Part shown: positions 1 through 6,717 of the stretch, in pieces
Position numbering within the stretch: the stretch's first letter is position 1
Layout of the letters: each line of letters begins with the position of its first letter
Source: an uncultured Dechloromonas sp.
Lineage (GTDB): Bacteria > Pseudomonadota > Gammaproteobacteria > Burkholderiales > Rhodocyclaceae
DNA: 14,501 nt
Reading direction: 5' to 3'
Assembly (NCBI GenBank): GCA_946477505.1
Contig: CAMKYP010000045.1
Location: 1-14,501 of the forward strand
Program-made: the position numbers and the translations under genes
The notes under the pieces: model-generated
What the model saw: only the letters and a program-made list of their open reading frames with translations
What the model was told of the DNA's origin: nothing
Databases searched by the model: none

Positions 1-62
1 CGCTGTTTGGCGGAGACGCACGCGGCTATGTCGACTACCCGGCCCATGCCGTGAATCAGTAA
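1..62 (+). CDS. Old Yellow Enzyme-type alkene reductase, C-terminal end only
   Basis: Only the last 19 codons and the TAA stop are in the window; the gene begins to the left. The visible tail reads LFGGDARGYVDYPAHAVNQ. The pattern (F/Y)GG-x-A-x-GY-x-DYP is the characteristic end of NemA/XenB-type flavoenzymes of the Old Yellow Enzyme family, which use FMN and NAD(P)H to reduce activated C=C bonds, nitro esters and N-ethylmaleimide in the cytoplasm. The stop lies 20 bp before the next ATG, so this gene is probably the upstream member of the same transcript. A member named nemA is plausible, but 19 residues cannot separate NemA from XenA/XenB relatives. Confidence 0.72.
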   Translation, partial: LFGGDARGYVDYPAHAVNQ

Positions 63-82
63 GAATCCAAAGGAAAATCGAC

Positions 83-370
83 ATGCCCTTAAGCATTATC
101 GCCACCATCGTCGCCCACCCGGAGCACCGCGAAACGGTCACCCAGGCGTTGACCGCCATGCTGGCCCCCACCCGTGCCGAAGCCGGTTGCCAGCAATACG
201 ACCTGCACGTCGACCAGGCCGACCCGAACCGCCTGGTCATGATCGAACGCTGGACCGACGATGCAGCCCTCGACGCCCATATCGCCACACCGCACATGGC
301 GCGGCTCAAGGCGGTCATCAACGACAAAACATCCGGCATCGACATCCAGCGCCTCACCTATCTCGCCTGA
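83..370 (+). CDS. Antibiotic biosynthesis monooxygenase (ABM) domain protein, putative quinol monooxygenase
   Basis: A 95-residue cytoplasmic protein that is one ABM-type ferredoxin-like domain from end to end, the usual length for YgiN-like members. It has the N-terminal strand with IIATIVAHPEHRE, a central CQQYDLHVDQADPNRLVMIERW segment split as strand-loop-strand, and the helix containing LDAHIATPHM that carries the family's conserved histidines. Relatives oxidise quinols or polyketide-like phenols without a cofactor, or degrade haem, so the substrate is unproven. The start is supported by AAGGAAA at 70-76, eight bases before ATG. It sits 20 bp after an alkene reductase and 21 bp before an MDR oxidoreductase, a context that favours quinone or enone chemistry. 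Confidence 0.85.
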   Translation: MPLSIIATIVAHPEHRETVTQALTAMLAPTRAEAGCQQYDLHVDQADPNRLVMIERWTDDAALDAHIATPHMARLKAVINDKTSGIDIQRLTYLA

Positions 371-391
371 CATCCCACGCAAGGAATTTCC

Positions 392-1408
392 ATGAAAGCC
401 GTTGCCTACAAAAACACACTGCCCATCGACAACCCTTCCGCCTTGCAGGACGTCGAGCTGCCCGATCCCATCGCGACCGGGCGCGACCTGCTGGTTGAAG
501 TCAAAGGGATTTCCGTTAACCCGGTCGACACCAAGATTCGCGCCGGACGCCAGCCCGCCGCGGGCCAGTGGGGCGTGCTCGGCTGGGATGCTGCCGGCAT
601 CGTCCGCGCCGTCGGCCCCGATGTCACGCTGTTCAAGCCGGGCGACCGCGTCTGGTACGCCGGCGACATCACCCGTCCGGGCAGCAATGCGGAGTTGCAA
701 CTGGTCGACGAACGCATCGTCGGCCGCATGCCGGCCCGCCTGGGTTTTGCCGAAGCCGCAGCCCTGCCGCTCACCGCCATCACCGCCTGGGAACTGCTCT
801 TCGACCGCCTCGGCGTCGCCCCCGGCAAGCGCCCGAGCAAGGATTCGCTGCTCATCGTCGGCGCAGCCGGCGGCGTCGGTTCCATCCTGACCCAATTGGC
901 CAGCCGCCTGACTTCGCTGACGGTCATCGGGACGGCCTCCCGCCCCGAGACCCAGGCCTGGGTGCGCGAGCTTGGCGCTCACCACGTCATCGACCACAGC
1001 AAGCCTTTCGCCGAGGAGCTGAAGCGCATTGGCCTGAAGAACGTCACCATGGTGGTCAGCCTCAACAATACCGAAGGCCACTTCGCACAGATCGCCGACA
1101 TCATCGCCCCGCAGGGACGCTTTGCCCTGATCGACGATCCCACGAAGCCGCTCGACATCATGAAGTTGAAGGGCAAGAGCATCTCGCTGCACTGGGAACT
1201 GATGTTCACCCGCTCGCTGTTCCAGACCGACGACATGATCGCCCAGCATCGTCTGCTCAACGAAGTCGCCGCCCTGGTTGACGAAGGTGTCATCCGGACC
1301 ACCCTCGGCGAGCATTTCGGCAGCATCAACGCAACCAACCTGCAACGTGCCCATGCTCATATCGAAAGTGGCAAAGCGCGCGGCAAGGTCGTTCTCGAAG
1401 GTTTCTAA
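392..1408 (+). CDS. Zinc-less MDR oxidoreductase, quinone-oxidoreductase-like (zinc-binding alcohol dehydrogenase family)
   Basis: A 338-residue medium-chain dehydrogenase/reductase, full length for the family. Residues 1-130 form the GroES-like catalytic domain. The segment around 41-50 reads SVNPVDTKIR, where the zinc-ligand cysteine of true alcohol dehydrogenases is replaced, as in NADPH:quinone oxidoreductases. The Rossmann nucleotide-binding loop AAGGVG is at about 158-163. It therefore most likely reduces quinones or enones with NADPH in the cytoplasm, although automatic annotation often calls this group zinc-binding alcohol dehydrogenase. AAGGAA at 380-385 supports the ATG. It lies between the ABM protein and the SnoaL-like gene on the same strand, consistent with one operon. 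The exact substrate cannot be told from sequence. Confidence 0.88.
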   Translation: MKAVAYKNTLPIDNPSALQDVELPDPIATGRDLLVEVKGISVNPVDTKIRAGRQPAAGQWGVLGWDAAGIVRAVGPDVTLFKPGDRVWYAGDITRPGSNAELQLVDERIVGRMPARLGFAEAAALPLTAITAWELLFDRLGVAPGKRPSKDSLLIVGAAGGVGSILTQLASRLTSLTVIGTASRPETQAWVRELGAHHVIDHSKPFAEELKRIGLKNVTMVVSLNNTEGHFAQIADIIAPQGRFALIDDPTKPLDIMKLKGKSISLHWELMFTRSLFQTDDMIAQHRLLNEVAALVDEGVIRTTLGEHFGSINATNLQRAHAHIESGKARGKVVLEGF

Positions 1409-1433
1409 GCCTCCTCCCCACACTGGATACCCT

Positions 1434-1967
1434 ATGAAAAAAACGCTTCTCGCCCTGAGCCTAAGCTTTTCACTGACCGCTCACGCCGCTGAAAGATCGC
1501 CGGAAATCGATCGCTCTCTGCCCGTACCCTCCCAAACGGTGATTGGGAAAGTCGAGGCGGGGGTGGTGCAGGCTGCTCAGCGCTATGCCGCTTTCTGGAA
1601 TACCGGTGAAGCTCGCTTTGCCGAGCAAGCGCTGGCCGATGACTTTACCGATCTGAACCTGCCGTCCGGCCGGATTCAGGGCCCCAAAGGTCCGCTGGCC
1701 GCATCGCAGGCATTCCGGCAGGCTGTTCCTGATCTGAAGGCGAAGATTGAACGGCTAATTGCCACCGACGACCAGGTCGTCGTCCATCTGCGCTTTACGG
1801 GCACCTACTCGGGCATTTTCAAAGGCAAACAAGGCAAAGGCCAAAAAGTTGATTTTCAGGCCGTCGACATCTACCAAGTGGTGAATGGAAAAATCAAAAC
1901 CAATTGGCATCTCGAAGACAACCTCAGCTTGCTATTACAGCTTGAAGCAATTTCGTTCAACAACTAA
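1434..1967 (+). CDS. Exported SnoaL-like ester cyclase-family protein
   Basis: A 177-residue protein with a classical Sec signal peptide: MKK at the start, a hydrophobic stretch over about 4-15 and a likely cut after AHA near residue 19. The rest is one SnoaL-like/NTF2-fold domain: FWNTGEARFAEQALADDF, then the VVVHLRFTGTYSG strand, then DIYQVVNGKIKTNWHLEDN, matching the family's DI-x-R-x-x-x-GKI-x-x-W pattern. Relatives cyclise polyketide esters or simply bind hydrophobic ligands, so enzyme activity is uncertain. The open frame extends upstream to 1278 inside the previous gene, but the signal peptide fixes the start at 1434. There is no recognisable Shine-Dalgarno site. The last 167 coding bases (1801-1967) contain 71 G/C, about 43%, well below the neighbours, and encode a lysine-rich stretch. 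Confidence 0.82.
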   Translation: MKKTLLALSLSFSLTAHAAERSPEIDRSLPVPSQTVIGKVEAGVVQAAQRYAAFWNTGEARFAEQALADDFTDLNLPSGRIQGPKGPLAASQAFRQAVPDLKAKIERLIATDDQVVVHLRFTGTYSGIFKGKQGKGQKVDFQAVDIYQVVNGKIKTNWHLEDNLSLLLQLEAISFNN

Positions 1968-1985
1968 ATCCGGAGATCAATACGC

Positions 1986-2639
1986 ATGAACATCGTCCAG
2001 CACGCCCAAACCCGCTACACCACCAAGGCTTTCGACGCCAGCCGTAAGATTCCGGCCGAAACCTTCGAGGAAATCCGCAAGCTGCTGCGCTTTGCGCCGT
2101 CATCGGTGAACTCGCAACCCTGGCACTACGTCGTCGCCAGCAGCGACGAGGCCAAGGCGCGCATCGCCAAGGCCACCCAGCCCGGTTACGCCTATAACGA
2201 AGCCAAGATCAAGAACGCCTCGCACGTCATCGTTTTCTGCGCCCGCACTGCCTTCGACGACGCCCACCTGGCCAGCCTGCTCGAACAGGAAGACAAGGAT
2301 GGCCGCTTCGCCACACCGGAAGCCAAGGCCGGCCAGAATACAGCACGCAGTTTTTACGTGAACCTGCACCGCTTCGATACCAAGGATGCCCAGCACTGGA
2401 TGGAGAAGCAGGTCTACCTTGCCTTGGGCACCGCCCTGCTCGGCGCCTCGACGCTGGGACTGGATGCCTGCCCGATGGAAGGCTTCGACGCCCGCATCCT
2501 CGATGAGGAACTGGGCCTGCGCGCCAAGGGCTACACCGGCATCGTCATCCTGTCGCTTGGCTACCGCAGCCCGGAAGACTTCAACGCCAAGCTGCCCAAG
2601 TCCCGCCTGCCGGAAGCCGCCATCTTCACCGACATTTAA
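1986..2639 (+). CDS. nfsB: Oxygen-insensitive NAD(P)H nitroreductase NfsB
   Basis: A 217-residue FMN flavoprotein, exactly the length of Escherichia coli NfsB and similar along its whole length. Shared stretches include TKAFDAS near residue 14, PSSVNSQPWH near 38, QEDKDGRFATPEAKA near 100, KQVYLALG near 140 and DFNAKLPKSRLP near the end. These include the FMN-contacting segments. The family reduces nitroaromatics, quinones and dihydropteridine-like compounds by two-electron steps in the cytoplasm. GGAG at 1972-1975 precedes the ATG by ten bases. It follows the SnoaL-like gene by 18 bp and fits the reductase theme of the cluster. The long antisense reading frame over this gene is judged a GC-rich shadow. 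Confidence 0.94.
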   Translation: MNIVQHAQTRYTTKAFDASRKIPAETFEEIRKLLRFAPSSVNSQPWHYVVASSDEAKARIAKATQPGYAYNEAKIKNASHVIVFCARTAFDDAHLASLLEQEDKDGRFATPEAKAGQNTARSFYVNLHRFDTKDAQHWMEKQVYLALGTALLGASTLGLDACPMEGFDARILDEELGLRAKGYTGIVILSLGYRSPEDFNAKLPKSRLPEAAIFTDI

Positions 2640-2699
2640 GCTCGAAAAGCCCGAACGCCGTCCCTCCCCGCATTCCCACAACCTTATCAAGGAACCGCC

Positions 2700-3257
2700 A
2701 TGAAACCCTTCGCCGTACGGGCGACCCCGGTCGCCCTGCTTTTCGCACTCGCCACCGCCCCGGCCCTCGCCGCAGACTTCTCGCTGACGGTCTCCGGCAT
2801 CAAGAACGGCCAGTCCATCGCCGCCGAGAATTACTGGAACAACTTCGGCTGCACCGGCGGCAACGTCATGCCCAAGCTTGAATGGAAGAACGCCCCGGCC
2901 GGCACCAAGAGCTTTGCCGTGACCTTCTACGACAAGGATGCCCCGACCGGTAGCGGCTTCTGGCACTGGGTTGCCTACAACATCCCGGCCGATACGCAGG
3001 GCCTGGCCGGCGGCCCCAACGGCGGCACCCTGCCCGCCGGCGCCGTCGAAGGCAACACGGATCTCGGCAAGCCGGGCTTCTTCGGCCCCTGCCCGCCGGT
3101 CGGCCGCAAGCACAACTACGTGTGGACCGTGCATGCCTTGAAGACCGATGCCCTGCCCGTAGACAAGAACGCCAGCCCTGCCCTGGTCGGCTTCTACCTC
3201 TGGCAGAACCGTATTGGCGAAGCCTCGTTGACCGTCACCGCCGGCCCGCGTAAATAA
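2700..3257 (+). CDS. Exported YbhB/YbcL-type phosphatidylethanolamine-binding (PEBP) protein
   Basis: A 185-residue protein with a Sec signal peptide, hydrophobic over about 8-22 and ending APALA-A, so it is probably periplasmic. The mature part carries both PEBP signatures: YDKDAPTGSGFWHWVAYNIP around 80-99, and GFFGPCPPVGRKHNYVWTVH around 127-146, which builds the anion-binding pocket. Bacterial members are structurally known but their role is unclear; the name Raf-kinase-inhibitor-like reflects homology only. AAGGAA at 2689-2694 supports the ATG. Its place between a nitroreductase and a cytochrome c' suggests co-expression in a stress or redox response, with no evidence for a direct enzymatic role. 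Confidence 0.92.
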   Translation: MKPFAVRATPVALLFALATAPALAADFSLTVSGIKNGQSIAAENYWNNFGCTGGNVMPKLEWKNAPAGTKSFAVTFYDKDAPTGSGFWHWVAYNIPADTQGLAGGPNGGTLPAGAVEGNTDLGKPGFFGPCPPVGRKHNYVWTVHALKTDALPVDKNASPALVGFYLWQNRIGEASLTVTAGPRK

Positions 3258-3260
3258 CTC

Positions 3261-3267
3261 AGGAAGG
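3261..3267 (+). promoter_or_regulatory. Ribosome binding site deciding the cytochrome c' start
   Basis: AGGAAGG lies two bases before an ATG at 3270 and eight bases before a second in-frame ATG at 3276. Only the second has a normal spacing, so 3276 is the preferred start. The choice changes the protein by two residues (Met-Asn). Confidence 0.6.
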
Positions 3268-3275
3268 AAATGAAC

Positions 3276-3755
3276 ATGTCTCGGAACACGACCCGCGCCC
3301 TGACCACCGCCGTATTGCTCCTGCTCTCCGGCAGTGTCCTCGCCCAGCAACTGCCGCAACTCAAGCCCGACGAGGTGATCCGCTACCGCAAGGCCGGCTA
3401 CGCCTTCATGAACTGGAACATGGCCAAGCTCAAGGCCATGCTCGACGGCAGCGTCCCCTTCAACAAGGACCAGGCGCTGGCTGCGGCCACGTCGATCAAC
3501 AGCACCGTGAATTCCGGCATGGGCGCGCTTTACACGCCGGGTTCGGACAAGGATGCCGGCAATGAAAAGACGCGCCTGAAACCGGAGTTCTTTACCCAAC
3601 CCGACAAGGTCAAGGAAGTGGCCGGCGCCTACCGGACTGCCGGCACGAAACTGGCAGCGGCCGCCGCCACCGGCGACCCCGCCCAGATCAAGCCGGCTTT
3701 CGACGACATGGGCAAGGCCTGCAAGGGCTGCCACGACGCGTTCCGCAAGGACTGA
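3276..3755 (+). CDS. Periplasmic class II c-type cytochrome (cytochrome c'/c-556-like)
   Basis: A 159-residue exported haem protein. Residues 1-23 are a Sec signal peptide ending SVLA before QQLPQ. The mature chain is predicted as a four-helix bundle with a single haem-attachment motif CKGCH at 149-153, seven residues from the end, the hallmark of class II cytochromes. The N-terminal helix contains YRKAGYAFMNWNMAKLKAM at about 37-55. A methionine here, probably M45, could be the sixth haem ligand as in cytochrome c-556; in true cytochrome c' that site is open. It is followed after only 15 bp by a cytochrome b561-type gene, a common pairing in which the membrane b haem protein passes electrons to the soluble c haem protein. 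An alternative start at 3270 has poor spacing. Confidence 0.9.
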   Translation: MSRNTTRALTTAVLLLLSGSVLAQQLPQLKPDEVIRYRKAGYAFMNWNMAKLKAMLDGSVPFNKDQALAAATSINSTVNSGMGALYTPGSDKDAGNEKTRLKPEFFTQPDKVKEVAGAYRTAGTKLAAAAATGDPAQIKPAFDDMGKACKGCHDAFRKD

Positions 3756-3770
3756 CCCAGGAGGCCCGCC

Positions 3771-4460
3771 ATGACCGCCATCCGCATCCGCCTGTGGGAC
3801 CTTCCCCTTCGCCTCTTTCACTGGAGCCTCGTCGCTACGGTGCCGGGCGCCGTGATCACCGGGCTGATCGGCGGCGGCTGGATGGTCTGGCACGGGCGCC
3901 TGGGGCTGGCGGTGGTCGGGCTCCTCGCCTTCCGGCTGGTTTGGGGCTTCATCGGCTCAACCCACTCGCGCTTCGCCGCCTTTTTGCCTACCCCGGGCAA
4001 GATCGCAGCCTACCTGCGCGGCCAATGGCACGGTGTCGGCCACAATCCGCTGGGCGCGCTTTCCGTCTTCGCCTTGCTCGGTTTGCTGACCTTTCAAGCC
4101 GCCAGCGGCTTGATCGCCAACGACGACATTGCCTTCAACGGCCCGCTTTATCCGCTGATCGACAAGGCGCTGAGCGATGCCGCCACCGGCTGGCATCGCC
4201 TGGCCGTCAATGCCCTTTACCTGCTGCTCGCCCTGCATGTCGCGGCCATAGCGTTCTATGCCCGCATCAAGCGTCAGAACCTCGTCCGGCCCATGATCAC
4301 CGGGTGGCACGAAGGCCCGGCCGAACACGAGAGCCGGGGCGGCGGTCGTCTTGCCTTCGTTTGTGCGCTGATCATCGCGCTCGGGGTCACCGGCGCAGCC
4401 AGCGGCGCATGGATACCCTCGCCCGCTCCGCAGGCTCCCGCGCCGGCCATGGATTGGTAA
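3771..4460 (+). CDS. Cytochrome b561-type di-haem membrane protein (cytochrome b/b6 domain)
   Basis: A 229-residue inner-membrane protein. Hydrophobic helices lie at about 18-36, 41-62, 95-116, 145-163 and 192-210. Candidate haem ligands are H17 in RLFHW, H65, H142 in TGWHR and H156 in ALHVA, and the GHNPLGA motif at 90-96 is characteristic of the cytochrome b561/hydrogenase b-subunit group. It probably takes electrons from the quinol pool and hands them to the cytochrome c' encoded just upstream; that partnership is inferred from adjacency. AGGAGG at 3759-3764, six bases before the ATG, is one of the strongest ribosome sites in the window. The extra C-terminal segment after about 165 is polar, then contains one helix and an Ala/Pro-rich tail. 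Confidence 0.9.
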   Translation: MTAIRIRLWDLPLRLFHWSLVATVPGAVITGLIGGGWMVWHGRLGLAVVGLLAFRLVWGFIGSTHSRFAAFLPTPGKIAAYLRGQWHGVGHNPLGALSVFALLGLLTFQAASGLIANDDIAFNGPLYPLIDKALSDAATGWHRLAVNALYLLLALHVAAIAFYARIKRQNLVRPMITGWHEGPAEHESRGGGRLAFVCALIIALGVTGAASGAWIPSPAPQAPAPAMDW

Positions 4461-4556
4461 GCCGGGAAACCATGGGAACACGGAAATCGTCCATGTAACG
4501 GCCGCTGAGACATTGCCCCGCCCTCGCCAGGACAGCACTTTTGAAAAGGATTTTGC

Positions 4557-5540
4557 ATGTTTAAAGGTATTTTGATCGAGAAGGACGATGCCGGTTATCG
4601 AGCAGCCATCCAGACAATCGATGAAGCAAACCTGCCGGATGGCGAGGTGACCGTCCGCGTCAGCCATTCGACGCTCAATTACAAGGACGGGCTGGCAATC
4701 ACCGGCAAAGGCCCCGTGGTAAGGCGTTTCCCGATGGTGCCCGGCATTGATCTCGTAGGCACCGTCGAAGCGAGCGTACACCCGGATTTCGCGGTCGGCG
4801 ACCAGGTTCTCCTGAATGGCTGGGGTGTCGGCGAAGGCCATTGGGGCGGGCTGGCCCAGAAGGCTCGCCTCAAGGGCGACTGGCTCGTCCCGCTGCCCCG
4901 GCAGTTTTCGCCGCAGCAGGCGATGGCGATCGGCACCGCCGGCTATACGGCCATGCTCTGCATCCTCGCACTCGAACGGCATGGCGTCACCCCGGCGCAC
5001 GGCGAAATTCTCGTTTCCGGGGCGGCAGGCGGGGTCGGCAGCGTGGCGACGGCGATTCTGGCCAAGCTGGGCTATACCGTGGTCGCCATCAGCGGCCGCA
5101 GCGAGGAGCACGATTACATCAAGCGCCTGGGCGCCAGCGACGTGCTACCGCGCTCGGAGTTCGCCTCGCCGGGCAAGCCGCTGGCCAAGGAACGCTGGGC
5201 GGGCGCGGTCGACGTCGTCGGCAGCCACACATTGGCCAACATCTGCGCCAGCATGAAGTATCGCGGTGTGGTGACGGCTTGTGGCCTGGCTGGCGGCATG
5301 GATTTTCCCGCCACCGTCGCGCCGTTCATTCTGCGTGGCGTCACCTTGGCCGGCATCGACAGCGTCATGTGTCCGCGCGCCGATCGCCTTGAAGCCTGGC
5401 GCCGCCTTGGCGCCGATCTCGACATCACCAAGCTGGACATGATCAGTTCGGAAATCTCCCTGGAAGAGGCGATTCCAGCCGCCACGAGACTGATCAACGG
5501 TGAGATTCGCGGCCGCATCATCGTGGACGTCAACCGCTAA
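4557..5540 (+). CDS. acuI: Acrylyl-CoA reductase-type MDR oxidoreductase (AcuI/YhdH family)
   Basis: A 327-residue MDR enzyme matching the AcuI/YhdH subgroup over its length. STLNYKDGLAITG near 41-53 and FPMVPGIDLVGTV near 59-71 mark the catalytic domain. GWGVGEGHWGGLAQKAR near 88-104 is a subgroup hallmark, the Rossmann loop AAGGVG is at 156-161, and GLAGG followed by PFILRGVTLAGIDS comes near the end. Known members use NADPH to reduce acryloyl-CoA to propionyl-CoA, a detoxification of a strong electrophile arising in DMSP or 3-hydroxypropionate breakdown. It starts 96 bp after the cytochrome b gene, with AAAAGGA about seven bases before its ATG, so it may have its own promoter. It is functionally consistent with the electrophile-reduction genes upstream. 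Confidence 0.92.
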   Translation: MFKGILIEKDDAGYRAAIQTIDEANLPDGEVTVRVSHSTLNYKDGLAITGKGPVVRRFPMVPGIDLVGTVEASVHPDFAVGDQVLLNGWGVGEGHWGGLAQKARLKGDWLVPLPRQFSPQQAMAIGTAGYTAMLCILALERHGVTPAHGEILVSGAAGGVGSVATAILAKLGYTVVAISGRSEEHDYIKRLGASDVLPRSEFASPGKPLAKERWAGAVDVVGSHTLANICASMKYRGVVTACGLAGGMDFPATVAPFILRGVTLAGIDSVMCPRADRLEAWRRLGADLDITKLDMISSEISLEEAIPAATRLINGEIRGRIIVDVNR

Positions 5541-5550
5541 AGCAGAACGA

Positions 5551-5624
5551 TCGCCCCTTCGCTATCCTGCCGGGATTGGGTGAACAACAGAGAACCCCAT
5601 GACAGGTAAGGAAGGAAGGGGCGA
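5551..5624. repeat. Nested inverted repeat downstream of acuI
   Basis: Perfect 10-base arms TCGCCCCTTC (5551-5560) and GAAGGGGCGA (5615-5624) enclose two shorter complementary pairs, CCTG (5566-5569) with CAGG (5603-5606) and GGGT (5578-5581) with ACCC (5594-5597). Together they could fold into one long interrupted hairpin 11 bases after the acuI stop. There is no T-tract, so a classical terminator is not supported; transcript-end protection or a regulatory hairpin is possible. Confidence 0.35.
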
Positions 5625-5628
5625 GAGC

Positions 5629-5657
5629 GCTGACGATGGCACCGCCCCCCCGTCAGC
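5629..5657. repeat. Stem-loop in the acuI-lysR convergent gap
   Basis: GCTGACG at 5629-5635 pairs perfectly with CGTCAGC at 5651-5657 around a 15-base C-rich loop. It lies 53 bases beyond the LysR-gene stop on the minus strand and 89 bases beyond acuI on the plus strand. No T-run follows on either strand, so it may be part of a bidirectional, factor-dependent transcript end. With the nested repeat to its left it is the only structure I can see in this 169-bp gap. Confidence 0.3.
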
Positions 5658-5709
5658 CGGAACCCGCTCGACGGCTGCATTCGCACTTTTCCGGCCCGGC
5701 CGGCCAGGT

Positions 5710-6633
5710 TCAAACGCCAGTCAGCCGGGCGCTGCAGCGCGATGCGAGATAGTCCGCCAGCCGTCGAATCGGCGGCGTGACCCGGCCCCGGCTCACTGCC
5801 AGCAGGTTCAACGGGGTTGCCTCGCCAGGCAACTCGGGCAACAGTCGTCGCAACCGGCCGCTGATCAGGTCGTCCGCGATATCGAGCTGACTCTTGTAGG
5901 CAATGCCCAGTCCAGCCAAGGCCCATTGACGCACCGCGCCACCGTCGTCGGCGATACGGTCGCCACTCACTTCAATCGCTTGTTCGCCATTGCGCCCGAA
6001 TCGCCAGCGGTTGTATGGCAAATCGCCGCGCACGAAACGCAAGCAGTTGTGTCGCCGTAAATCGCTCAGGCTCTCCGGCACACCGCACCGCGCCAGGTAG
6101 CTCGGCGCGGCACAAAGAACCCGTGTGTTTGTCGGTGCCACCGGCAAGGCCACCATGCCCGAATCCTCCGGCATGCCATAGCGCAACGCGAAATCCACCG
6201 GCTGCTCGAACATATCCGCCGGACGGTCGGTCACCCGTAAATCGAGCAGCAAATCTCCCTCACGGGCGGGAAAACTCGCCAGAAAATCCTCGACCCAGGT
6301 AATCAGGCAACTACGCGCCAGATCGCTTGGCATGCTCAGACGGATAGGGCCGCTCAATCCATTCGCCGACTCGTCGCCGATTGCCGCCTCCCCGGCGGCA
6401 ATCGCGCGGACCGCGTCGCGGGCATGCGGCAAAAAGCGCTCGCCGGCTTCGGAAAGGCGAACGCGCCTTGTCGACCGCTCGAACAGGCGCTGGCCTATCC
6501 CCGCCTCCAGCCGCTTGATGACGGCGCTCGCCACCACCGGAGAAATCCCCAGCCGGCGAGCGGCCACGGAAAAGCTCCCGGTTTCGGCTGCAGACACGAA
6601 TACCTGTAGATCATCGAGGCGGCTTATTTTCAT
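5710..6633 (-). CDS. LysR-family transcriptional regulator
   Basis: A 307-residue regulator. The winged helix-turn-helix occupies about 1-60, with FVSAAETGSFSVAARRLGIS followed by VIKRLEAGIGQRLFERSTR. The substrate-binding-like effector domain begins near 90 with SGPIRLSMP and includes the DFALRYG and DDGGAVRQWALAGLGIA segments typical of the AaeR/DsdC-like LTTR group. The frame can be opened one codon earlier at a TTG (6636), but the ATG at 6633 is preferred. No clear Shine-Dalgarno sequence is present; the leader is AT-rich. It is divergent from the royal-jelly-family gene across 91 bp, the usual LysR arrangement, so it probably controls that operon and itself. The effector is unknown. Confidence 0.93.
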   Translation of the reverse strand: MKISRLDDLQVFVSAAETGSFSVAARRLGISPVVASAVIKRLEAGIGQRLFERSTRRVRLSEAGERFLPHARDAVRAIAAGEAAIGDESANGLSGPIRLSMPSDLARSCLITWVEDFLASFPAREGDLLLDLRVTDRPADMFEQPVDFALRYGMPEDSGMVALPVAPTNTRVLCAAPSYLARCGVPESLSDLRRHNCLRFVRGDLPYNRWRFGRNGEQAIEVSGDRIADDGGAVRQWALAGLGIAYKSQLDIADDLISGRLRRLLPELPGEATPLNLLAVSRGRVTPPIRRLADYLASRCSARLTGV

Positions 6634-6664
6634 CAATTTAATTAAAGTAATTCAATAAAGAGGA

Positions 6665-6692
6665 TATTTATATGCAATTTCATTTAAGTCAA
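6665..6692 (-). promoter_or_regulatory. Predicted sigma-70 promoter of the LysR-type gene
   Basis: On the minus strand, TTGACT (6692-6687) matches the -35 box at five of six positions. TAAATA (6670-6665) lies 16 bases downstream as the -10; an overlapping TATAAA gives a 14-base spacer. The transcript would start near 6658 and have a leader of about 25 bases. The -10 overlaps the ATAT-TT-ATAT dyad, which would permit autorepression. Confidence 0.45.
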
Positions 6693-6712
6693 CATTCGTC
6701 TCACCCATTAAC

Positions 6713-6717
6713 GAGGA
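6713..6717 (+). promoter_or_regulatory. Ribosome binding site deciding the MRJP-family start
   Basis: GAGGA at 6713-6717 is seven bases from the ATG at 6725 and only one base from an in-frame TTG at 6719. This selects 6725 and gives a normal signal peptide beginning MSHLLIKR. Confidence 0.55.

Noticed and set aside
89..1423. 444-codon open frame on the minus strand opposite the ABM and MDR genes
   Set aside because: It lies opposite two well-recognised genes with good ribosome sites, has no recognisable domain, and its low-complexity Gly/Asp/Val-rich composition is typical of an antisense shadow in GC-rich DNA.
2100..3893. 597-codon minus-strand open frame opposite nfsB, the PEBP gene, the cytochrome c' gene and the start of the b561 gene
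   Set aside because: Although long, it covers four convincing genes on the other strand, has Gly/Ala/Val-rich sequence with no family match, and no ribosome site was evident.
3957..5111. 384-codon minus-strand open frame opposite the cytochrome b and acuI genes
   Set aside because: It is antisense to two clear genes, spans the intergenic gap without any motif, and its composition is shadow-like.
5687..5708. GGCC/CCGG-rich stretch just after the LysR stop as a terminator
   Set aside because: The complementarity is simple self-complementary GGCCGGCC sequence without a T-tract in the minus direction, so it was not called.
5599..6060. 153-codon plus-strand frame starting in the acuI-lysR gap
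   Set aside because: Most of it is antisense to the C-terminus of the LysR protein, it has Arg/Pro/Ala-rich sequence and no Shine-Dalgarno site.
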